Origin: Bryobacterales bacterium
Lineage (GTDB): Bacteria > Acidobacteriota > Terriglobia > Bryobacterales > UBA6623
Reading direction: 5' to 3'
Length of the DNA: 37,237 nucleotides
Assembly: GCA_026713545.1 (NCBI GenBank)
Contig: JAPOOG010000077.1
Location: forward strand, 1 to 37,237
The position numbers were made by a program, and so were the translations under genes. Below, one piece after another: positions 31,390-37,237 of the stretch. Below the pieces are notes generated by a model, which saw nothing but the letters and a program-made list of their open reading frames with translations, was not told where the DNA came from and did not search any database. Each line of letters starts with the position of its first letter. The stretch's first letter is position 1.

Positions 31390-32563
31390 CGTTCTCGGAC
31401 CGGGAACAACCCTCGGCTATTGCACCAACGTCCACGCCGGTGAGAGTCTCGCGGAGACGATCGGCAACCTCGAACGCTATTCTCTCGCCGTCAAGAAGCA
31501 CGTCAGTGCGGACGAGCCGATGGGCGTCGGCCTCTGGCTCTCGGCGCAGGCTGCCCGCGAGTTGCTGGAAGCAACCGACCCCTTGACCCGGTTCCGGCAT
31601 TCGCTGGAAGAGGCCGGCATGGAACCCTTTACGCTGAACGGCTTCCCGTACGGCGATTTCCACGGACCCGAAGTCAAATATCGTGTCTATGCACCCGATT
31701 GGCGCGACCCTGCACGCCTGTTCTACACGCTCGATCTGGCTCGCATCCTCGCCGTGCTCCTGCCCGAGGGCGCCGAGGGAAGCATTTCGACGCTGCCCAT
31801 CGGTTGGCGCGCCTCCATAGGCATGGACCCCTCGGGACCGGGCCAAGCGGCACGGCATCTCCATAAGCTGGCGGAACAACTCGAGCGAATCGAAAAAGAG
31901 CAAGGCCGGCTTATCCATGTTGACCTCGAACCGGAGCCCGGCTGCTACCTGGACACTTCGCCCGACGTTGTGGAGTTCTTCGAGAACCATCTCTTGCGAG
32001 GCCGCGACTGCGACCGCATCCGACGTCACCTGAGGGTCTGCCATGACATCTGTCACGCGGCGGTAATGTTCGAAGAGAACTCCGCGGCGATTGCGAACTA
32101 CGAAAAGGCCGCTATCCGGATCGGCAAGGTGCAGATCTCATCGGCGATTCGGGTCGCCGGCGGCCGGCTCGGCGACACGCAGCGCCGGAGCGCTCTCGAT
32201 CAACTGAGCCGCTTCGCCGAAGACCGTTATCTTCATCAAACCGTCATCGGAGACAGCCGCTTCTTTGACGATCTGCCACTAGCCCTCGGGGAGCCCGATG
32301 TTGAGAAGCTTCACGGTGAATGGCGGGTTCACTTTCACGTACCCCTCTACCTTGAACGATTCGGCCTGCTGGAAACGACGCAAAAGCAAGTGGACGACTG
32401 TCTGTGCGCGCTCAAGGGCCGTGGGTTGGTCCGCCACTACGAGGCGGAAACCTACGCCTGGAGCGTTCTGCCATCGGAGCTTCGCGTCGCAGATTTGGCC
32501 GCAGGAATCGCCAACGAACTCAGGTGGTTACGCGAGCGATCTTCAGCTCATGCCGCAGTATGA
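31382..32563 (+). CDS. eboE: EboE, xylose-isomerase-like TIM barrel protein of the ebo cluster
   Basis: This 393-residue protein has the TIM-barrel fold of sugar isomerases with the EboE signature: LGYCTNVHAGESLAETIGNL at the N-terminus, then NGFPYGDFHG, a long middle helix and VDLEPEPGCYLDTSPDVVEF with putative metal-binding residues, and RVCHDICHAAVMFE. The start is the ATG at 31382 in the end of eboB (8-bp overlap); a longer in-frame extension before it is part of eboB in another frame. The stop overlaps the eboC start by 4 bp. In other clusters this gene is called a metabolite traffic protein; its reaction is unknown. Confidence 0.9.
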   Translation: MRDVLGPGTTLGYCTNVHAGESLAETIGNLERYSLAVKKHVSADEPMGVGLWLSAQAARELLEATDPLTRFRHSLEEAGMEPFTLNGFPYGDFHGPEVKYRVYAPDWRDPARLFYTLDLARILAVLLPEGAEGSISTLPIGWRASIGMDPSGPGQAARHLHKLAEQLERIEKEQGRLIHVDLEPEPGCYLDTSPDVVEFFENHLLRGRDCDRIRRHLRVCHDICHAAVMFEENSAAIANYEKAAIRIGKVQISSAIRVAGGRLGDTQRRSALDQLSRFAEDRYLHQTVIGDSRFFDDLPLALGEPDVEKLHGEWRVHFHVPLYLERFGLLETTQKQVDDCLCALKGRGLVRHYEAETYAWSVLPSELRVADLAAGIANELRWLRERSSAHAAV

Positions 32564-33441
32564 AAGGTCGCGCCGCAGAAACCCTTCGGGCCTACACCGA
32601 ACTTCTGAGAATCTCCAATCTGCCGACTGTGTTTTCGAACGTGCTCGTCGGCGCGGCGCTCGGCGTTTCGGGCGCGGAAATCCCCTGGGAGATCACAGCG
32701 CATTGCGCCGTAGCGGTCCTGTTCCTCTACCTCGCCGGGGTCGCTTGCAATGATGCGGTCGACGCCGAATGGGATGCCGCGGCAAGGCCCGAGAGGCCCA
32801 TCCCCTCCGGGCGGCTTTCGCAACGGCAGGCCTACACAATCACCGTCACCGGCTTCTTGCTGGGATTAGCGGTTTTCGCTTCGATCGGACTCATCGCCTT
32901 CGGAATCGGTACGCTGCTCGTCGCCGTCATCACTCTGTACAATCTGCTCCACAAACGCCTGGCCGCAAGCGTTGTGTTCGTCGGCGCGGCGCGAGGTCTC
33001 GTTTATCTGGCTGCGGCCGCAGCCGGCGGCGGAACCCTGAACGACTCCAGGCCCTTCTGGTTCGTTCTGGCCCTCTTCGCCTACACAACGGCGTTCACGA
33101 TGATGGCGCGTTCGGAACATCAGGAGCAGATCGATAACAGCCGCTGGCTCGCGGCGGCTATTCCGTTGATCGCACTCACTCCGGGAGTTTGGATCACGCC
33201 GGACGAAGCACTGCTCGCGGCGGGTGCTGCCATAGTGATGATCGTGTGGCAGGCGAGGGCCGTCCGGATGGTCCTTCGCGCGCCTCCAAATACGAAAAGC
33301 GCCGTGCATGTCTGGCTGAGCGGCTTCTGTCTCATCGATGCCTTCTACCTCAGCGTGCTGGGCTATTCCGGGCTCGTCGCCGTAGCCGTGGCATGCTTCC
33401 TCGTCACTCTGCTCCTGCAGCGCCGCGTCATGGGAACTTGA
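32560..33441 (+). CDS. eboC: EboC, UbiA-family prenyltransferase-like membrane protein of the ebo cluster
   Basis: This 293-residue integral membrane protein has about eight or nine helices and the first Asp-rich motif of UbiA prenyltransferases, CNDAVDAEWDAAARPERPIP (NDxxDxxxD). The second Asp motif is not clear. The start ATG overlaps the eboE stop as ATGA, so it is translationally coupled; a longer open frame to the left is only the shadow of eboE. It should transfer a prenyl or similar lipid group to a polar acceptor at the inner membrane. In ebo clusters this is the only membrane component. Confidence 0.92.
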   Translation: MKGRAAETLRAYTELLRISNLPTVFSNVLVGAALGVSGAEIPWEITAHCAVAVLFLYLAGVACNDAVDAEWDAAARPERPIPSGRLSQRQAYTITVTGFLLGLAVFASIGLIAFGIGTLLVAVITLYNLLHKRLAASVVFVGAARGLVYLAAAAAGGGTLNDSRPFWFVLALFAYTTAFTMMARSEHQEQIDNSRWLAAAIPLIALTPGVWITPDEALLAAGAAIVMIVWQARAVRMVLRAPPNTKSAVHVWLSGFCLIDAFYLSVLGYSGLVAVAVACFLVTLLLQRRVMGT

Positions 33442-33445
33442 AGCG

Positions 33446-34852
33446 ATGGCGCAACCTACCGCCGTTCTCCTCGTTGTCGGTCTGAACCGCAGCCTTCTGG
33501 AATTGGCGCCCCGTCTTGGTGCGTTTGCGAACAACGGCGCGGTGCACAGTGTGACGCCCGTTCTTCCCGCCGTCACATGCAGTGTGCAGTCGAGCATGCT
33601 CACCGGCCTCTCCCCCAAGGGACACGGCATTGTCGGAAACGGTTGGTACAACCATGACGCCGCCGAGGTCCAGTTCTGGAAGCAATCGAATCATCTGGTT
33701 CGCGGCGAAAAGGTCTGGGAAATCGCCAAACGGCGGGACCCCACGGTGACCGTGGCGAACCTCTTCTGGTGGTTCAACATGTATTCGTCGGCGGACTACT
33801 CGGTCACGCCGCGCCCGACCTACAAGGCTGACGGCCGCAAGGTCCCGGACTGCTACAGCGAGCCGCCGGACCTGAGGGATCAGCTCCAAACCCAACTCGG
33901 CCCCTTTCCCCTGTTTCGATTCTGGGGACCAGGCTCCTCCATCGAGTCGAGCCGTTGGATAGCGCAAGCCGCGAAGTTCGTATTCGAACAGCATCGCCCA
34001 ACGCTCAATCTGGTCTACCTGCCGCACCTCGACTACGCCTTGCAGAAGCTCGGTCCGGCTGCTCCCGGCATCGCCGCCGCCGCCGCCGAGATCGATGCAA
34101 TTGCCGGGGACTTGATCGACTTCTACGAAAACCAAGGTGTGCGAGTCGTAGTTGTCAGTGAGTACGGCATCGAAGAGGTGCGGGGGGCGGTCCGCATCAA
34201 CCGCTTCTTGCGGGAGGAAGGCGTCCTGCGGGTCCGCGAAGAGCAGGGTCTCGAACTACTCGACCCCGGGGCATCCCGAGCCTTTGCCGTGGCTGATCAT
34301 CAAGTGGCGCACGTATATGTGAAAGAGCCGGACGACCTTGACCCGAGCCGGGATCTGTGCCGGGCCCTCCCCGGTGTGGAGCAGGTGCTAGACCGAGCGG
34401 CTCAAGTAGGAGAGGGCATCGGCCATGACCGCGCCGGCGACCTCGTACTGGTCGCGGAAAGCGGACGCTGGTTCAGTTACGACTACTGGCTCGATGACTC
34501 CCGGGCGCCTGACTTCGCACGCACCGTGGACATCCATCGCAAGCCGGGATACGACCCGGTCGAACTCTTCCTTGATCCGAAGATCACCTTTCCAAAACTT
34601 TCACTGGGTTGGAAGCTGCTCAAGCAGCGGCTGGGATTCCGCACGCTTCTTGACGTCATTCCCCTCGACACCGATCTGGTCAAAGGCTCACACGGGCGTG
34701 TGGATCAGCCAAGGGGCAGCAGGCCCGTGTTGATTACGAAGACGTTAGCCTCGGGCGAGCAGGAAGACATTCCCGCGACGGGCGTACGCGACGTGATCCT
34801 GGAACACCTCTTCGGCCCGTCGCAGGCCGTCACAGCAGGACGGAATCCATAG
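33446..34852 (+). CDS. eboF: EboF-type alkaline phosphatase/nucleotide pyrophosphatase-like protein of the ebo cluster
   Basis: This 468-residue protein belongs to the alkaline phosphatase/NPP superfamily. Thr44 in LPAVTCSVQSS is the expected nucleophile, and the flanking TGLSPKGHGIVGNGWYNHD is typical. LPHLDYALQ (His194, Asp196) and a later ADHQVAHVY supply further metal-site residues. The first Asp usually before the nucleophile is absent (VVGLNRS), and the canonical SDHG reads SEYG (238-241), so the two-metal site is altered. The C-terminus ends DLVKGSHGR plus a tail. It starts 4 bp after eboC. The 3' end overlaps the convergent blaI-like gene by 23 bp. It probably works on a prenylated or phosphorylated intermediate, which is inference. 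Confidence 0.88.
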   Translation: MAQPTAVLLVVGLNRSLLELAPRLGAFANNGAVHSVTPVLPAVTCSVQSSMLTGLSPKGHGIVGNGWYNHDAAEVQFWKQSNHLVRGEKVWEIAKRRDPTVTVANLFWWFNMYSSADYSVTPRPTYKADGRKVPDCYSEPPDLRDQLQTQLGPFPLFRFWGPGSSIESSRWIAQAAKFVFEQHRPTLNLVYLPHLDYALQKLGPAAPGIAAAAAEIDAIAGDLIDFYENQGVRVVVVSEYGIEEVRGAVRINRFLREEGVLRVREEQGLELLDPGASRAFAVADHQVAHVYVKEPDDLDPSRDLCRALPGVEQVLDRAAQVGEGIGHDRAGDLVLVAESGRWFSYDYWLDDSRAPDFARTVDIHRKPGYDPVELFLDPKITFPKLSLGWKLLKQRLGFRTLLDVIPLDTDLVKGSHGRVDQPRGSRPVLITKTLASGEQEDIPATGVRDVILEHLFGPSQAVTAGRNP

Positions 34853-35243
34853 CCTCGCCCCTTGGCAGCCGCCGGCCGTCTCGGTCGGCCGGTTCGGAGC
34901 GATCCTGGAGGTATGCCAACAAGAGGTCTTGCGAACCCTGAAAGAAGTCCTTCGCCAAGCGCTCCAAAGCGCTTTCCAAAGCGGCCTCCCTACTCAGGGC
35001 AGGATGGTAGACATAGCCGCGTCCCAGCTTCTCTCTCCGAACCGCGCCCTTGCCGGCCAGTCGATCGAGCAGTGTCAGCACCGTAGTGTAGGCCAGTTCG
35101 CGCTGTGGTTCGAGCGCGTCACGCACATCTGCGACGGTGCCGCTGCCGAGCGTCCACAGCACTTTCAGCGCTTCCAGCTCAAGGGGGGAAGGTCTTTGCC
35201 CGCGTCCGGCTTCCATCTCGATACTGGCGCTCGTTTGGGACAT
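34830..35243 (-). CDS. BlaI/MecI/CopY-family transcriptional repressor
   Basis: This 137-residue protein has a winged helix in the N-terminal 80 residues (PSPLELEALKVLWTLGSGTV, then ADVRDALEPQRELAYTTVLT and LLDRLAGKGAVRREK), the pattern of penicillinase repressors. A helical C-terminal region should dimerise. It binds promoter palindromes until a partner protease cuts it; no BlaR-like membrane protease gene is seen in the window. It lies 14 bp after the YhaM-like gene and is cotranscribed with it. Its last 23 bp overlap the end of eboF on the other strand, so antisense interference between the two transcripts is possible. Targets are unknown. Confidence 0.9.
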   Translation of the reverse strand: MSQTSASIEMEAGRGQRPSPLELEALKVLWTLGSGTVADVRDALEPQRELAYTTVLTLLDRLAGKGAVRREKLGRGYVYHPALSREAALESALERLAKDFFQGSQDLLLAYLQDRSEPADRDGRRLPRGEAMDSVLL

Positions 35244-35257
35244 GGATGGCCGGGTTC

Positions 35258-36376
35258 TCAGAGCTTCTGTTTCTCGCTCCGCATCGCTTCCTGGAGCCTC
35301 TCACCAAAAAGATTGCGTGGTCTCGGATCTCCGCCACGGACGGGTTCGCTGTTCTTCGCCGAGCGCTCGGTATCGGCTTGCCGCCCCATCATTCGTTCCC
35401 GCTCGGGGTTCCCTGCTTCCGAGAGAAACGCTTCTTTCTTGAGCAAACGCCTCTCGAGGGACGGATTGTATCGAGTCCAGTTGCCATCACCGAGAATCTC
35501 GTCTTCTATCGACGCGCGCATGCTCTCGAGCTTCGAGTCGAGATCGTCGATCTGATGCAGGAGCAGTGCTTCCGGGAACATCGGCAGCTTCGGAGAACCG
35601 AATTCGTACTGGCCATGATGAGTCAGAATCAAGTGCTCCAGCAGAGTCTTGAGCTTGGGCGGAAAATCGCCTATTTCCGCGCACTTGCGGTCCAGTATCC
35701 GCAGAACGATGGTGATGTGACCAAGAAGTTGGCCTTCATCGGTATAGCCGAACGTCCGTTTGTAGTCCAGCTCGTAGAGTTTTCCCAGGTCGTGCAGCAC
35801 GGCCCCTGCTGTAACCAGATCCTCATCAACGAAATCGTAGTTGCCGGCCGTCAGCCTGGCTAACCGGAGCAAGGAAGTGATGTGTTCCAGCAGGCCGCCG
35901 ATGAACGCATGATGAAGCGACTTCGCCGCGGGCGCCTTCTTCAGCCGCAAGGCGATCTCCTCGTCTGCCAGCAGGCTTTCGAGCAGGGTCTTGAGATGCG
36001 GATTGCCGACCGCGTCTACCGCGGCGGTGAGCTCGCCCCACATCTCTTCGATATCCCTGCGCGTATGGGGAAAGTATTGCCCCAAGTCGATCTCCGATTC
36101 ATCAGCCCGCCGCAGCCGGTGGATCGTGATTTGGGGCCGGTCGCGGTAGAGTTGAACCAGTCCATGCACCTTGACGAAGTCGTCGCGGTCGAAAGTCTCG
36201 ACGACCTCCGAGATGCCGTCCCACATCTTGGCTTCGAGATGGCCGCTGCGGTCGGATAGAACGAGCGAGAGATAGGGATCACCCGACCTTTTGAGACGAA
36301 CGTCTTTCTCCTGAACCAGAAAGTAGGAAGTCACCGTCTCGTTCGGTTCGAGATCGGAAACGTATCGTGTTTTCAC
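35258..36376 (-). CDS. YhaM-type 3'-5' exoribonuclease (OB fold plus HD domain)
   Basis: The protein has an N-terminal OB-fold domain (YLSLVLSDRSGHLEAKMWDG, VKVHGLVQLYRDRPQITIH) and a central HD phosphohydrolase domain with HHAFIGGLLEHI, VLHDLGKL and ILTHHGQYEFG, the order of YhaM/CBF1-type nucleases. A charged tail follows. It should degrade DNA or RNA from the 3' end in the cytoplasm with metal ions. The start is placed at the GTG at 36376 (MKTRYVSDLEPNE, 372 residues). An ATG at 36412 would add 12 residues, but that ATG lies inside a repeat end (36402-36419), so the extension is unlikely to be original. The start is not certain. Confidence 0.87.
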   Translation of the reverse strand: MKTRYVSDLEPNETVTSYFLVQEKDVRLKRSGDPYLSLVLSDRSGHLEAKMWDGISEVVETFDRDDFVKVHGLVQLYRDRPQITIHRLRRADESEIDLGQYFPHTRRDIEEMWGELTAAVDAVGNPHLKTLLESLLADEEIALRLKKAPAAKSLHHAFIGGLLEHITSLLRLARLTAGNYDFVDEDLVTAGAVLHDLGKLYELDYKRTFGYTDEGQLLGHITIVLRILDRKCAEIGDFPPKLKTLLEHLILTHHGQYEFGSPKLPMFPEALLLHQIDDLDSKLESMRASIEDEILGDGNWTRYNPSLERRLLKKEAFLSEAGNPERERMMGRQADTERSAKNSEPVRGGDPRPRNLFGERLQEAMRSEKQKL

Positions 36377-36401
36377 AGCTCGTGTAACGGATTCCCGGCC
36401 G

Positions 36402-36585
36402 CTGACCTGCATTTCTCACTGCGTGGCGAGGTGAAGTGCGTGAGAGGGCCGTCAGGACGAGGCGCGCGCCGCTTGGCGCGCGCAGGCGTACTTGACAGTA
36501 CATCGAGCACGGCAAGCAAGCGCAACGAAGTCATGGCGGTCATATCGCGTGCTTCGGACGTCGGGTGGTGAGCAATGCAGGTCAG
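36402..36585. mobile_element. Possible MITE-like element with 18-bp terminal inverted repeats and central hairpin
   Basis: CTGACCTGCATTTCTCAC (36402-36419) and GTGAGCAATGCAGGTCAG (36568-36585) are inverted copies with one mismatch in 18. Between them, GCGCGCGCC and GGCGCGCGC form a 9-bp stem (36462-36483). There is no gene inside. A related end occurs at 14303. No target duplication was found at the borders by eye, so mobility is inferred. Confidence 0.5.
36462..36483. terminator. GC-rich hairpin after the foldase gene
   Basis: A 9-bp perfect stem GCGCGCGCC/GGCGCGCGC with loop GCTT lies 115 bp beyond the foldase stop. There is no T-tract on either strand, so it may be a structural part of the repeat element rather than a terminator. 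Confidence 0.3.
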
Positions 36586-36598
36586 GCTACGGATCGCC

Positions 36599-37237
36599 TT
36601 ATTCGTCCACCTCGTCGTCGCCGCCGCCCGGAAGCGGAATCATCCAGAGCACTTTCGGGTTCTTCTTCTTCTGAAGCAGCTCTTCCTTGGTTGTCGTCAC
36701 CGGCGCCAGCTTGGCGGGATCGCTCCAGTCGGTGCTCACGCCAGCGACAGCGCCCGAATCCGAATAGCCGGGTCTGATCTCGATGTACGACTCGCGCCGC
36801 AGGTCGTTGAGGTATTCGCGGACGGCTGGGTTCCAAAGCGGTCCCGACAGCCGGTTCCGAACCTCTTCTTGCACGTCTTGGAATTCGGCTTGGCCTTCCC
36901 GGAACCGCTGGTCGACCTTGAGAAGCAGATAGCCGTTGGGAACCTCGATCAAGTCGGTGATGAATCCCGAGTTCTTGTCGAAGACCTGGTCCTCGATCTC
37001 TTTGCGAAGAATGCCCCTCTCGAAAATCCCGAGGTCGCCGCGCCGCGCCTTCGTCTGTTCATCATCGGAATACCTGGTAGCCATCTCGGCGAAAGGTTCG
37101 CCCTGATGAACGCGGTCGCGAACTTCTTCGGCCTTATTCTTGGCCTCTTCCAGTTCCTCGCCCTCTTTGTCGGCCGTCGAGATGAAGATCTGGCTCAGCC
37201 GGACGCTATCCTTCCGAATGAACTCCGATTTGTGCTC
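36599..37237 (-). CDS. PpiC/SurA-type parvulin peptidyl-prolyl isomerase, C-terminal part (cut by right edge)
   Basis: The minus-strand frame is open to the window edge. Upstream of the internal methionine at 37084 it continues as VRLSQIFISTADKEGEELEE, then ALYS-type helices and FAEMATRYSDDEQTKARRGDLGIF, which matches the PpiC parvulin domain (SQIFI... FAEMA..YSDD..... GGDLG). IEVPNGYLLLKVDQR then follows, the usual end of the domain. The tail is about 80 charged residues, ending LPGGGDDEVDE. This is a periplasmic foldase for outer-membrane proteins, or a related exported chaperone. The N-terminal signal and chaperone core lie outside the window. Confidence 0.88.
   Translation of the reverse strand, partial: EHKSEFIRKDSVRLSQIFISTADKEGEELEEAKNKAEEVRDRVHQGEPFAEMATRYSDDEQTKARRGDLGIFERGILRKEIEDQVFDKNSGFITDLIEVPNGYLLLKVDQRFREGQAEFQDVQEEVRNRLSGPLWNPAVREYLNDLRRESYIEIRPGYSDSGAVAGVSTDWSDPAKLAPVTTTKEELLQKKKNPKVLWMIPLPGGGDDEVDE

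Noticed and set aside
36376..36412. ATG at 36412 as start of the YhaM-like gene
   Set aside because: The codon lies in the inverted-repeat end at 36402-36419, and the typical N-terminus MKTRYVSDL begins at the GTG at 36376; kept only as an alternative.
1..37237. CRISPR arrays, tRNA or rRNA genes
   Set aside because: No regularly spaced repeats, no tRNA cloverleaf ends and no rRNA sequence were seen by eye on either strand.

Overview
The window looks like a chromosomal segment of an Acidobacteriota bacterium, probably near Bryobacterales/Solibacteres. This is inferred from the GC-rich, compact, tightly coupled genes, the twin-arginine-exported carbohydrate enzymes, the ntrY-ntrX pair, an RNase J and the symporter with its tiny coupled membrane gene. 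No rRNA, tRNA or CRISPR array was seen, so the placement rests on gene character alone.

Left part (1-7.9 kb) is accessory DNA. The end of an IS3-family insertion sequence enters from the left edge and cuts off the 5' part of hsdM, leaving hsdS and hsdR intact behind it, so the type I restriction-modification system is probably dead for methylation. A small voltage-gated-type potassium channel follows. Then comes a two-gene recombinase module in which a serine recombinase and a tyrosine recombinase overlap by 4 bp; the tyrosine recombinase appears to lack its first catalytic arginine.

The 7.9-19.3 kb region is a secretory carbohydrate-utilisation locus. It holds a secreted TIM-barrel-like protein, a divergent Nramp-like carrier lacking the usual metal-ligand motifs, two tandem near-identical Tat-exported five-blade-propeller (GH32/GH43-like) proteins, a GH29-like Tat lipoprotein, a sugar-phosphate isomerase/epimerase-type TIM barrel, a sodium:solute symporter with a tiny translationally coupled membrane protein, and a Tat-exported aldo/keto reductase. 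Together they could cleave, import and isomerise or oxidise a sugar.

The 19.35-26.9 kb region, all on the minus strand, is housekeeping and regulation: RNase J (apparently starting at CTG behind a perfect Shine-Dalgarno and a 24-bp palindrome), an FG-GAP/VCBS-repeat lipoprotein, the NtrY-like sensor kinase and NtrX-like sigma-54 activator, and an exported TrbI-like glycine-zipper protein.

A 1.87-kb islet (about 26.96-28.83 kb) lies between two 63-bp direct repeats that each carry a rho-independent terminator. It holds a transposase remnant, an orphan HsdR_N-type nuclease and a small coiled-coil/membrane protein. Right after it comes a plus-strand operon of six genes (29.07-34.85 kb) matching the ebo (edb) cluster: eboD, a 100-residue unknown gene, eboB, eboE, eboC, eboF. 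EboA itself is not present; a different small gene sits in the operon. The window closes with a minus-strand group: a PpiC/SurA-type foldase (cut by the right edge), a possible MITE-like element, a YhaM-type OB/HD nuclease and a BlaI-type repressor whose 3' end overlaps eboF convergently.
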